DNA from: Advenella mandrilli
Lineage (GTDB): Bacteria; Pseudomonadota; Gammaproteobacteria; Burkholderiales; Burkholderiaceae_B
Reading direction: 5' to 3'
Assembly (NCBI RefSeq): GCF_016595155.1
Contig: NZ_JAENGP010000008.1
Coordinates: forward strand, 1-64,000
DNA: 64,000 nucleotides
Shown here: positions 56,173 through 64,000 of the stretch, piece by piece
Layout of the letters: every line of letters begins with the position of its first letter
How positions within the stretch are numbered: the first letter of the stretch is position 1
The notes under the pieces: model-generated
Database searches by the model: none
Seen by the model: only the letters and a program-made list of their open reading frames with translations
Told to the model about the DNA's origin: nothing
Translations under genes and position numbers: made by a program

Positions 56173-57106
56173 AAAACTAATAATAATGTTAGGTGGCCTG
56201 CTTGTGTCAATGGCCTTATTCATGACGGTAAACAGTTCAGGCAATTGGGATTTCGTACTGCCTTTTCGTGGCGGAAAATTACTTGCCCTGTTGCTGGTTG
56301 CCTATGCCATTTCCATTTCCACGGTGTTATTCCAGACCCTTACCGCCAACCGGATATTAACGCCCTATATCATGGGATTTGATTCCCTGTATTTGTTAAT
56401 CCAAAGTGCGATGGTGCTGCTGCTGGGCGGGCTTGGCTATGCCATGCTGGACCCATCGTTTAAATTTTCCATTGAAATCGGCATTATGTTGATTGCGTCC
56501 GTGCTGATTTTTTCTTCATTGCTTTTTAGCAATGCAGGAGATTTATATCGCATGATTCTGGTTGGGGTTATTCTTGGTGTGCTGTTTCGCAGCCTGGCCA
56601 GTTTTATCCAGCGAATTATAGATCCCGATGATTTTGCCGTGGTGCAAAATGCCAGTTTTGCCCAATTCAATATAGTGAATACTTCATTGCTTCAGATTAG
56701 CCTATTGCTTATTGTGGGGGTCAGTATGGTGGTTTGGCGCTTGCGGCACGTTTTGGACGTTATGGCATTGGGGCGTGAGCATGCCATTAATCTGGGTGTT
56801 CCTTATCGACGGTTCAACGTACTTGTTTTGTTCCTGATTGCCATTCTGGTATCGGTTTCCACCGCCCTGGTAGGCCCGGTGAGTTTTTTTGGTCTGCTGG
56901 TGTCAGGGATTACTTATGTATTAATGAAAACGCATCGGCATGCGGTATTAATACCGGCTGCCTTCCTGGTAGGCGCCTTGTGCCTGGTGTCAGGACAAAT
57001 GCTGTTTGAACATGTGCTGGGAATGAAAGCCGTGCTTAGCGTGGTGGTTGAGTTCCTGGGAGGAATTGTATTCCTGGTGTTCCTTTTGAAAAGAAAGACA
57101 TTATGA
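56162..57106 (+). CDS. Siderophore ABC transporter permease (second)
   Basis: A 314-residue FecCD-family permease with about nine hydrophobic segments, partner of the preceding one. LLLVAYAISISTVLFQTLTAN and ILTPYIMGFDSLYLLIQ lie in the first part, and LVGPVSFFGLLVSGITYVLM provides the ATPase-contact loop. Its start overlaps the first permease and its stop overlaps the ATPase gene by four bases (ATGA), so all are translated together. Confidence 0.92.
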   Translation: MYAKKLIIMLGGLLVSMALFMTVNSSGNWDFVLPFRGGKLLALLLVAYAISISTVLFQTLTANRILTPYIMGFDSLYLLIQSAMVLLLGGLGYAMLDPSFKFSIEIGIMLIASVLIFSSLLFSNAGDLYRMILVGVILGVLFRSLASFIQRIIDPDDFAVVQNASFAQFNIVNTSLLQISLLLIVGVSMVVWRLRHVLDVMALGREHAINLGVPYRRFNVLVLFLIAILVSVSTALVGPVSFFGLLVSGITYVLMKTHRHAVLIPAAFLVGALCLVSGQMLFEHVLGMKAVLSVVVEFLGGIVFLVFLLKRKTL

Positions 57107-57861
57107 TCGTATTGGACCAAGTTAGTTATCAGGTGGGTAGTTTACCCATCCTTAAAAACATTAGTACAGCCATTGAAAAAGGGGGAATTACCGCTTTGGT
57201 CGGCCCTAATGGGGCTGGCAAATCTACCTTACTGTCACTGATGGCCCGTTTATTACCCCTTAAAACAGGCAATATTAGTTTTGATGGCATTGATTTATCT
57301 AAAACGCCAACCTGTGACATTGCCAAAAAGCTGGCTATTATGCGACAGGATAATAGCGTAACCAGCCGAATTACCGTACGTGAGCTATTAATGTTTGGGC
57401 GCTTTCCTTATCATAAAGGCAACCCGTGCCAGGAAGATTTCGAGATAGTGGAAAAAACCCTGCAGCAGTTTAACCTGCTAGAACTGGCTTCACGTTTTGT
57501 GGTTGATTTATCTGGCGGGCAACGTCAGCGTACGCTGGTCGCCATGGTTTTTTGCCAGTCTACCGACTATTTGTTACTGGATGAGCCTTTAAATAACCTG
57601 GATATGTTTCATGCCCGTAATTTAATGAGTTTGTTACGGCGGATTGCGGATGAACACAACCGGACCATTATTATTGTTTTGCACGATATTAACTATGCCT
57701 CGGCCTATGCAGACAACATCATGGGCATGAAAAATGGCGAATTGGTGCTGCATGGAAAGCCAAATGATGTTATAACACCCCAAAACTTGCAACGTCTGTT
57801 TGGTGTGGAAGCTGAAATTGTACCGGTTCAAAATCATAAGCTGGTTATGCATTATGTTTGA
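57103..57861 (+). CDS. Siderophore ABC transporter ATP-binding protein
   Basis: A 252-residue ABC ATPase. Walker A is LVGPNGAGKSTLLSLMARLL, the signature is VVDLSGGQRQRTLVAMV, Walker B is DYLLLDEPLNNLD, and the switch histidine is in IIIVLHDINYA. It powers import through the two permeases. It ends about 35 bases before yaiI. No TonB-dependent outer-membrane receptor gene is in the operon. Confidence 0.94.
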   Translation: MIVLDQVSYQVGSLPILKNISTAIEKGGITALVGPNGAGKSTLLSLMARLLPLKTGNISFDGIDLSKTPTCDIAKKLAIMRQDNSVTSRITVRELLMFGRFPYHKGNPCQEDFEIVEKTLQQFNLLELASRFVVDLSGGQRQRTLVAMVFCQSTDYLLLDEPLNNLDMFHARNLMSLLRRIADEHNRTIIIVLHDINYASAYADNIMGMKNGELVLHGKPNDVITPQNLQRLFGVEAEIVPVQNHKLVMHYV

Positions 57862-57896
57862 CGGGCTGTGAATAATAATGGAAAACAAAGTAAATC

Positions 57897-58355
57897 ATGA
57901 AAATCTGGGTTGATGCCGATGCCTGTCCCGTTGTTATCAAACAAATTCTATTCCGGGCGGCCAAGCGCTGGGAAATAAACACCACCCTGGTGGCCAATCA
58001 AATGTTAATGGTGCCGGCTTCTGTGTTTATTCAGGCCCGCCAGGTGCCGCGTGGTTTTGATGTGGCCGATGCCTATATCGTAGAACAGGCACAAGCGGGT
58101 GATTTGGTGATCACTGCCGATATTCCACTGGCCGCCGAAGTTATAGAAAAAAAGGCTATCGCCCTGAACCCGCGTGGTGAATTGTATTCACCCGAAAATA
58201 TTCGCGAACGGCTGGCCATTCGCGACATGATGGAAGAGTTGCGCAGTAGCGGCATTGAAACCGGTGGCCCAAAAGCGTTTAACCAGGCTGACCAGAAAGC
58301 ATTTGCCAATCAGCTGGATAAATTGCTGGCCCGTTATGTGGCACAAAGAAAATAA
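57897..58355 (+). CDS. YaiI/YqxD family (DUF188) protein
   Basis: A 152-residue protein of the UPF0178 family, which has a PIN/NYN-like nuclease-type fold. Conserved acidic motifs are [40 protein letters not shown] and [20 protein letters not shown]. No enzymatic activity is well established. Its stop codon is directly followed, in the same frame, by an integrase-like fragment, so this is where the right-hand accessory island begins. Confidence 0.9.
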   Translation: MKIWVDADACPVVIKQILFRAAKRWEINTTLVANQMLMVPASVFIQARQVPRGFDVADAYIVEQAQAGDLVITADIPLAAEVIEKKAIALNPRGELYSPENIRERLAIRDMMEELRSSGIETGGPKAFNQADQKAFANQLDKLLARYVAQRK

Positions 58356-58508
58356 ATTCGGATCAACGCCGGCGAGTGGTGCAAACCTGCAGTGGGTTTG
58401 TACGAAGAATTGACCGTTGAGCAAGCCCGTTCATTGGCACAGAGTTGGCTGGCTGAGGTTCGCCAAGGCGGAGATCAGGGTGGTAAGAGAGCAATGACCA
58501 CGACCTGA
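58356..58508 (+). pseudogene. Fragment resembling the N-terminus of a tyrosine integrase
   Basis: Between the yaiI stop and a TGA at 58508, the same frame encodes about 50 residues without a start codon. They include RINAGEWCKPAVGLYEELT and VEQARSLAQSWLAEVRQGGD. This matches the arm-DNA-binding region of phage- and island-type tyrosine integrases, where a basic strand, a Leu-Thr-x-x-x-Ala-Arg helix and a Gly-Gly-Asp-x-x end recur. The catalytic domain is absent. It looks like the scar of a mobile element beside the Jet-like genes. The assignment rests on pattern likeness only. Confidence 0.6.
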
Positions 58509-58543
58509 AGTAGGGACAATGAAATCTTGAAAAAAGAAGATTG

Positions 58544-59587
58544 TTAGCTGACAGTCACACCTTCTTGAGGCAATCGTTGGTGGGCTGTCTTTAACCTTTT
58601 CATTTCTTGTATAACAAAGCGTGGCATCCAGTTACATAACAACTCGAAATCAAACCGTTCGTTGTTGGCATTTCCTTCAGACGTGACGAGGTGATTGAGG
58701 ATCAACTCATTATAAAGCCACTCATCCAATTGCAGTTTGATACTGTAGACATCAAGTAGCTTGCAGCGCAGCAGATGGACAATTTTCAAACCCGCCACAT
58801 CCAGGTCACCAAAATAGAGTAGTTGCTTTACTTGTTCTGTATCAAGAAGTTGTGAAACGCACTCTGCCTGGCCTGACACCTTGTTACCCGCACCGTAAAT
58901 CACCAGTGACCAGCGTGTCTGGTCGTGATTGATTTGGCATAATCGGTAATACACATCGGAGTTTTCAACGATGATGGCAGGGAGGTCGGGGCGGCCTGAT
59001 GATTCATATGGTAGCGGTGGAGCCCGCCGAATGGCACCCATGTCAGCCAGCGTCAGGGAAACGTGCGTCCAGCCGTTAGGTGGCATGGAATCCAGTGCTT
59101 TTTCATCCCCAAAGATCAGCAGTGCCCGCTCGCGGTGTCCAAGCGTACCGGGAAACAGCGGTTTGCCGCTCCTGGTACGTCGAAACAGATAGGCGTTGAG
59201 CAGATGCAAACGTTTCTTGACCGGCGCTGTGAGTTGCCCTGTAATGCGTGCTGCCAACCATGGATGCCAAGCGATTTCTGGCGTAATTTTCGCTGGGGCG
59301 GTGGCACTTTCGTAAACAAAGGCGTTTGGCAGGCTCAGGCCGCGCCAATGGACCTGCCAGCTGGTTTCGCGCTTGGGCTGAGCGCGCCAGTCACCCTCAA
59401 GCAGTTGTGTAATTGCCTGACGCAACAAATCAGGGGCGTTATGGTTCAAGGCTTCCTGACGGTGTGCCTGCAGCACCTCATCCAGTACCGCCTTGGCCTT
59501 AACCGTGCGGGCTCCTTTACTGGCAGCAAGACGGTGTTTGTTGGCGCTTAACTCCAGTCTGGCTAGCCATCTCATTACATCACTCAT
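58544..59587 (-). CDS. jetD: Wadjet-type JetD-like Toprim protein (DUF3322/DUF2220)
   Basis: A 347-residue protein with two parts. Residues 1 to about 190 resemble DUF3322, with RERALLIFGDEKALDS near 152-167. Residues about 200-330 form a Toprim-type domain with Glu208 in AIIVENSDVYYRL and Asp261/Asp263 in LLYFGDLDVAGLKIV. In Wadjet systems JetD is the topoisomerase-VI-like nuclease that cuts small circular DNA extruded by the JetABC motor. It begins 12 bases after the end of the SMC-like gene on the same strand and is the last gene of the locus. The subtype is not clear. Confidence 0.75.
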   Translation of the reverse strand: MSDVMRWLARLELSANKHRLAASKGARTVKAKAVLDEVLQAHRQEALNHNAPDLLRQAITQLLEGDWRAQPKRETSWQVHWRGLSLPNAFVYESATAPAKITPEIAWHPWLAARITGQLTAPVKKRLHLLNAYLFRRTRSGKPLFPGTLGHRERALLIFGDEKALDSMPPNGWTHVSLTLADMGAIRRAPPLPYESSGRPDLPAIIVENSDVYYRLCQINHDQTRWSLVIYGAGNKVSGQAECVSQLLDTEQVKQLLYFGDLDVAGLKIVHLLRCKLLDVYSIKLQLDEWLYNELILNHLVTSEGNANNERFDFELLCNWMPRFVIQEMKRLKTAHQRLPQEGVTVS

Positions 59588-59599
59588 AGTATGTCAGCT

Positions 59600-62500
59600 T
59601 TATAAAACCGTCACGGGTTGTGGTTTAGAGACCAGGGAAGCTGCCCACAGCGTTTGACGCTCGTTATCAACAGTTACCAGATCACGTCGCTTCAGTTTCT
59701 GAACCTTGTTCAGGAATAGGTGGTTATCAAACATAGACTGGGCATTTTCGTCTGAAATACCGGTCAAGTAGATAAGTTGAATATTATAGGCCTTGGCCAT
59801 TTGCGTTTGAATTCGCATTAGATCATCGGCATTTGATTTACCCAGAGGGTTGTCGGACAGTAAGAAACCTGCACTCGAAATACCCGTATCGTATTCTCGA
59901 ACCTTACCAACCGTCACAAACAGCAGGAAAGCGGAGGTGAGTCTTTGCCCTCCTGATCCTTCTAATTGGGTGATATCGGTCCATTGCGGTCGACTGGCAT
60001 TGGTCTTTAATAGGCGTACTTCAAGTGCGCCCTCATTGAAAACTGCCTGAACCAGATCGGCCGTTAATGCGTCCCGGTTAGGCGCGCGGGGTACTTGTCC
60101 ATTGGCAATCCATTGCTGCAGCCGGGCGCTGGCAAAACCCTTGAGTTCAACGGGGAGGTCATTCAGTCGATCCGCCATCTTCAGAATGGGGCGACCGGGT
60201 AGCACGGGGCAATCGTCCGGAATTTTGACGGATGTAGCGCGCTTGAGTAACTTGAGGGCCCGCTCCAGGTGAGCTGCCAGGTGAGTGACTGTCAGTTCAA
60301 TTGAGCGCTGGAACTGCTCCAGACTGTCACGCACTGCTTCAAATACTTCTGTAATCCCTGTACTGATGCGATCCAGATCGCCCAGCACCTCTCGCCATGT
60401 TGCGATGGTTTCCAGTTGCCTCAGGTATTCGGGATTGGCACGATTCTCAGGATCCTTGGCAGACTCTTCCACAACTCGGCTACGAAAGTGGGCCCAGGCA
60501 ATTTCTACATCCTCTTTTTCTTTTTTCAGCGTTTCTGTCAGCTGTGCGTACCGTTGACTTTGGGTACGTAGTGTATTGACGTACTCGGTGATATTTAAAA
60601 TCTTGAGGGGCAGACCAGCGGCCAAGGTCGTGGTGTAAGGCTGAATCATGGCCCGAGCGGTTTCAGCCTTCCGGAGATTTTCCTTCACAGCTTCAGTCTC
60701 TTTCGTGAGAAGCTTTTGTTGTTCTGACAAATTGTCAAGTTGGCTCAAGGCCTCTTTTAGAGTTATGTTGATATCGCTAAGGGTAGCTTTTATCGTCTCA
60801 ATTTCGGTGGGTTTATCCTCCCATACAAAGCCGTCGACAAGTGCGTCGCGTGCCTCTATGTATTTCTGCTCCAGGTTTTGCAAAGTGGCCCGTGCATCAA
60901 TTTCACGTTCCATACAGGCTTTTTTCTGTGCTTCGAGCAGGGCGATGCGATTGTTAATCAGCACGAGATCGCGGAAGGCCTCTGTTTCAACGTCGTTCGG
61001 GTACTTCTGGTAGGCAGAGTGAGTAGAAAGTTGGTTGTAAGCATCGTTCTGTGTCCGTTCTGCCTTTTCTCGCTGCTGCTTAAGTTCTTTGACCTGATCT
61101 CCTTGAGCTGCTTCAAGTAGCTGTCTGTGGGCCTGGACGGCCGCCTCATGAGCGTCTTGCGGGCTTCGGACATCAGAGCTTTCGATTTCCGATATCCCTG
61201 AATAAAATGTTTGTTTGCGTAGACTGGTCCACTGCTCAATCTGTATCTTAAGATGGGTGGCCTCGGTGCGTTTGTCCACTTCCGCATGCTCCATTTGCAT
61301 CAACGTTTCACCCTGGCATTCAAGCGTCTCTTTGCACTGCGCTGTCTGTTCAAGCAATTTGGCCAGCTCGCTTATCGCAGTGTCCCGGGCCGCCCACTCT
61401 GTTTCAATAAAACGAGTTAGGGTGTCATGCGCTTGCTGGGCCTGTAAATGTAGTTGTTGGGCGTGTTCAACGCGTTCTTTGGCTTGTGTTTTGTCGTTTC
61501 GCAGTTTCTGTTCATGCTGCTGGGCCTGCTCCAGTTTGGCTTGCTTGTGCATCAGCTCTGTGCCCGCCTGTTCCCGCTCGTTAATCAGGCCCAACCAGTG
61601 CTTGCCGTATTGGTTATTATGCTGGCACCAGTTAGTCTGGAAGGCAACCAGCGCTGTCAGGTCGTGTTCTGCTGCTTTTACGCAGGCCGCTTGCGAGGCG
61701 ACAGTTTGCTCCAACTCTTGCAACTTTGCCGCGTAGGCAGCCTGGCTGTAACCGTATTTATCGGGGGTGGAAAGCACCACCTGTTCCAAATCGGGTGACA
61801 CTCCCTGAAGATCCTGGGCTTCATCGAAACGATAGATTGCAACGGGCATCCCTTTCCATGATATTGTGTCTCTAAGCTCATTAACTTGTGCAAGCGTTGC
61901 GTCATCCAGGGCAACGAGGCTCAGATAACGACCTGGATGTTTATCGATCACCTCTGCGATACGCGTCGCATCATCATTGAAAGCGTTGGCGAAGTAACGC
62001 GGGAAAGCCCAAAGCTTATCGCGCGCTACGCCTGCTGCGTAAAATGCCTCAAGCGCTTTGTTGATTTGTTTGGAGACCAGTTCGTGTCCAGTAAGCTTTA
62101 GCTCATTCAGTTCATGCCGGACGATCAACAAGCGTTGCTTCAAACCAGACAGCGCTTGAGTATCTGCTGTCAACACATTGTCAATCCGCAATCCGCATTG
62201 GGCGCTGTGCCAATTGGTATCCTCAAGATCAAGAGCACGCTGGGTCGGTGCGGGGAGTGATTGGTAGGTTTCGGACATCGATCGCGCACTGTCCACTGCT
62301 TCTTGGTGCTTTTGCTTGACTTGGGTAAATGCGTACAGGGCCTGGTTTTGTGCCACCGAGGCCCGATTGATCACCTGATGATGTTCCTCTAGGGCCTCCT
62401 CGGCCTTGCCCGCATTGATTTTTGCTTGTGTCTCACTTTGCAGCGCGTCCTGCAAGACTAATGCCAGTCGGTGTTGTGCTGACATTGGGGTTTCATCCCC

Positions 62501-64000
62501 TTGGATCAGGCCTTCATCGTGCAACGCATCCCGACGTGATTCGCCCGTGATCTTGTCCTTTCGGAATTTTTTGCTTTCAGAGTCCAGCCTGCCCAGCTTG
62601 GTTTGTAAGCTGCCACAGTTTTGCTTAAGGGACTGAATATTCAGTTTGAGCTTTGTCAGCTCGTCTGTGATCAAGGTCTCCTGTTGACGATAATCGCTGA
62701 TCGCTCGCGATAGCGCACTTAATGCCTCACCCGCCATACGGTCGAAGATTGCCTGCAGCGGTTTTTCCGTCTCGCCCTGGAACACCTTAAGCGCTTCATC
62801 CGACTGCCGGTAGGCGTTTTTTGCTGTTGCATAGGTTTTATAGTCGATAGCGGCACGAGCAATCTGCAACTGCTGCTGATAAGTGTCCGCTTCATTTTTA
62901 AGTGCGGCAACATTGCGTTGTTGCTCGTTAAATTTATACAGTACCAGATCATATTCGAGCAGGATCTTGCGTTTGCCAAGCAGAACGCGGTCAACGTTTA
63001 CTTGGTTAATCTTTTTTTGCAGGTTTTCAGACTGCTCCATTAGATGGTCCTGTTCTATCCGGGATTTCTCGGAAAGAGCGATGAGATCGCGCATCGAATC
63101 GCGAAATCCCTCAGCCATCTGCTGTTGTTGCGTTTCGACAACCTCCAGTTTCCGGGCCGGTTCAAGAAATGTTCGCCAGTTAGAGAGAACATCCCCCAGG
63201 AAGGATTCGTTGCGTCGAATTGCCTCCAGCTCTCCTTGGCGATCAACTTCGTTCGTCACTAGATCCCGCAGCTGTTCGGTGGTGTCCTTGGACATGGTGC
63301 AGGCAAAAAAGGCACCGAGAAAATCCTGCTCGGTCTTGTAGTCGATGAATTTAGTTAGCCCGCCTTCTTCGGAGTTGAAGGTCACCATTGTCTTGATTAG
63401 ATCAATGTTGACCCGTTGTTCCAATAGAAACGAGCGCCATTCTTTGTTTGCCCCGGTTTTGCGCCAGTGCACACCAGCGTCGCCACCTGCCTTGAAGTTA
63501 AGCCAGCCCTCAAAGCTGTGCAGGGTGTTGGCGTAGGGGCGCAACTCGCGATCACGCTCGGCGCGAGAATACGAGGGCACCTCATCAAATGGCGTATCAA
63601 GCAGGTTATCGGATGCGTCACAGATAAAGAAGATGCGATCTACTTCATCCCCTTTGCGCTGATGGGCGTGTCCCAGTAGCAGGGTTTGGTCGCTTTCATT
63701 GACCATTTCCACCAGGATAACAGACAGTTCCTTGTGGAAGTAATTGCGGTAGTGGAATTTGCTCTGGCGACGGTTGGCAAGGTACTGGGTGAAGTCGTTG
63801 ACGGAGGGTTCGAAAATCGATAGCAGCAGAGCAATGTAGGTGGACTTGCCACCCCCGTTCACCAGTTGTTGATAGGTGCTGAGCACTTTTTTTGCATTCT
63901 TGCCCTGGGTGTTGCGTGCCGTATCAGTAGCGTGCCCGGCAGTTTTGGCAAAGCCAATGTAATCGAGCGTGAGGTCCTTGTAGAAGGCCTCTTCGTAGCC
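59600..64000 (-). CDS. jetC: Wadjet-type JetC-like (MukB-like) SMC ATPase, 5' end outside window
   Basis: At least 1466 codons remain open to the window edge, so the start lies beyond 64000; a GTG at 63886 is internal. Numbered from that GTG, the Walker A segment is LVNGGGKSTYIALLL (Lys14). Long coiled-coil segments rich in Gln, Glu, Lys and Leu fill most of residues 240-590 and 700-1100. The ABC signature is EGSGGQRLTSAF (1309-1320), followed by FLLSDNPLGKS, where Asn1346 stands at the usual catalytic Glu position. With the JetD-like gene 12 bases downstream this is the motor of a Wadjet-like anti-plasmid system. jetA and jetB are expected upstream, outside the window. An unrelated MukB or SbcC-type protein is the alternative. 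Confidence 0.72.
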   Translation of the reverse strand, partial: GYEEAFYKDLTLDYIGFAKTAGHATDTARNTQGKNAKKVLSTYQQLVNGGGKSTYIALLLSIFEPSVNDFTQYLANRRQSKFHYRNYFHKELSVILVEMVNESDQTLLLGHAHQRKGDEVDRIFFICDASDNLLDTPFDEVPSYSRAERDRELRPYANTLHSFEGWLNFKAGGDAGVHWRKTGANKEWRSFLLEQRVNIDLIKTMVTFNSEEGGLTKFIDYKTEQDFLGAFFACTMSKDTTEQLRDLVTNEVDRQGELEAIRRNESFLGDVLSNWRTFLEPARKLEVVETQQQQMAEGFRDSMRDLIALSEKSRIEQDHLMEQSENLQKKINQVNVDRVLLGKRKILLEYDLVLYKFNEQQRNVAALKNEADTYQQQLQIARAAIDYKTYATAKNAYRQSDEALKVFQGETEKPLQAIFDRMAGEALSALSRAISDYRQQETLITDELTKLKLNIQSLKQNCGSLQTKLGRLDSESKKFRKDKITGESRRDALHDEGLIQGDETPMSAQHRLALVLQDALQSETQAKINAGKAEEALEEHHQVINRASVAQNQALYAFTQVKQKHQEAVDSARSMSETYQSLPAPTQRALDLEDTNWHSAQCGLRIDNVLTADTQALSGLKQRLLIVRHELNELKLTGHELVSKQINKALEAFYAAGVARDKLWAFPRYFANAFNDDATRIAEVIDKHPGRYLSLVALDDATLAQVNELRDTISWKGMPVAIYRFDEAQDLQGVSPDLEQVVLSTPDKYGYSQAAYAAKLQELEQTVASQAACVKAAEHDLTALVAFQTNWCQHNNQYGKHWLGLINEREQAGTELMHKQAKLEQAQQHEQKLRNDKTQAKERVEHAQQLHLQAQQAHDTLTRFIETEWAARDTAISELAKLLEQTAQCKETLECQGETLMQMEHAEVDKRTEATHLKIQIEQWTSLRKQTFYSGISEIESSDVRSPQDAHEAAVQAHRQLLEAAQGDQVKELKQQREKAERTQNDAYNQLSTHSAYQKYPNDVETEAFRDLVLINNRIALLEAQKKACMEREIDARATLQNLEQKYIEARDALVDGFVWEDKPTEIETIKATLSDINITLKEALSQLDNLSEQQKLLTKETEAVKENLRKAETARAMIQPYTTTLAAGLPLKILNITEYVNTLRTQSQRYAQLTETLKKEKEDVEIAWAHFRSRVVEESAKDPENRANPEYLRQLETIATWREVLGDLDRISTGITEVFEAVRDSLEQFQRSIELTVTHLAAHLERALKLLKRATSVKIPDDCPVLPGRPILKMADRLNDLPVELKGFASARLQQWIANGQVPRAPNRDALTADLVQAVFNEGALEVRLLKTNASRPQWTDITQLEGSGGQRLTSAFLLFVTVGKVREYDTGISSAGFLLSDNPLGKSNADDLMRIQTQMAKAYNIQLIYLTGISDENAQSMFDNHLFLNKVQKLKRRDLVTVDNERQTLWAASLVSKPQPVTVL

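Noticed and set aside
61215-61736. Plus-strand frame of 173 codons inside the SMC-like gene, rich in Cys and Ser
   Set aside because: The composition is the mirror of Gln/Glu-rich coiled-coil codons on the other strand; not a real protein.
63884-63886. GTG at 63886 as the start of the SMC-like gene
   Set aside because: The reading frame stays open for 38 more codons to the window end and Walker A would lie only 14 residues in; the real start is outside.
1-64000. CRISPR arrays, tRNA genes, insertion sequences
   Set aside because: I saw no regularly spaced direct repeats, no tRNA-like cloverleaf with the TTCGA arm, and no transposase frame; a tRNA scan and repeat search would be needed to rule out all.

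Overview
The window looks like chromosomal DNA from a betaproteobacterium of the order Burkholderiales, most likely family Alcaligenaceae. I infer this from five Bug/TctC-type solute-binding proteins, the style of the catabolic CoA operons, and the housekeeping set (rho-trxA, parE-parC, alaS, rpsP-rimM-trmD, the isc operon). Base composition looks close to half GC by eye, which is low for that family. Genus cannot be fixed from the sequence alone.

Layout. 1-160: 3' end of a 5S rRNA gene (end of an rRNA operon) and its terminator. 320-4746: a CPA1 sodium/proton antiporter, a small Pmp3-type membrane protein, an aldo/keto reductase and an exonuclease/GIY-YIG fusion. 4861-28003: an accessory catabolic region of three modules. 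Module A (4861-13110, minus strand, IclR regulator divergent at 13216) has a Bug protein, enoyl-CoA hydratase, CaiB CoA-transferase, HMG-CoA-lyase-type enzyme, acyl-CoA dehydrogenase, MmgE/PrpD protein, class II aldolase and a PanE-like reductase. Module B (14050-18272, minus, TetR regulator divergent at 18417) has acyl-CoA synthetase, Bug, SCP2-type thiolase and DUF35 protein. Module C (20326-28003) has two more Bug proteins, a hydrolase, a D-2-hydroxyacid dehydrogenase, a LysR regulator, a split TPP-dependent decarboxylase and an aldehyde dehydrogenase. The modules look like uptake plus CoA-ester or 2-keto-acid degradation of carboxylic acids.

28110-33077: chromate transporter, PPP-type phosphatase, 2OG-Fe(II) oxygenase, a small secreted protein, MTA/SAH nucleosidase and a 63-residue orphan. 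33289-47729: core genes rho, trxA, parE, parC, a ferredoxin-reductase-like flavoprotein, a lipoprotein with a VirB9/TrbG-like C-terminus, alaS, a tusA-like gene, rpsP-rimM-trmD, a luciferase-like monooxygenase and a low-molecular-weight phosphatase. 47796-53089: the iscRSUA-hscBA-fdx operon behind two tandem IscR-type sites. 53109-53969: M23 peptidase. 54151-57861: Fur-box-preceded siderophore ABC importer. 57897-58355: YaiI family protein.

Right edge (58356-64000): an accessory island on the minus strand. A fragment resembling the N-terminus of a tyrosine integrase lies directly behind yaiI. Beyond it are a JetD-like Toprim protein and a MukB/JetC-like SMC ATPase of at least 1466 residues that runs off the window. 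This is best read as the distal half of a Wadjet-type anti-plasmid system and is the most interesting accessory locus here; the jetA/jetB partners would lie beyond position 64000.
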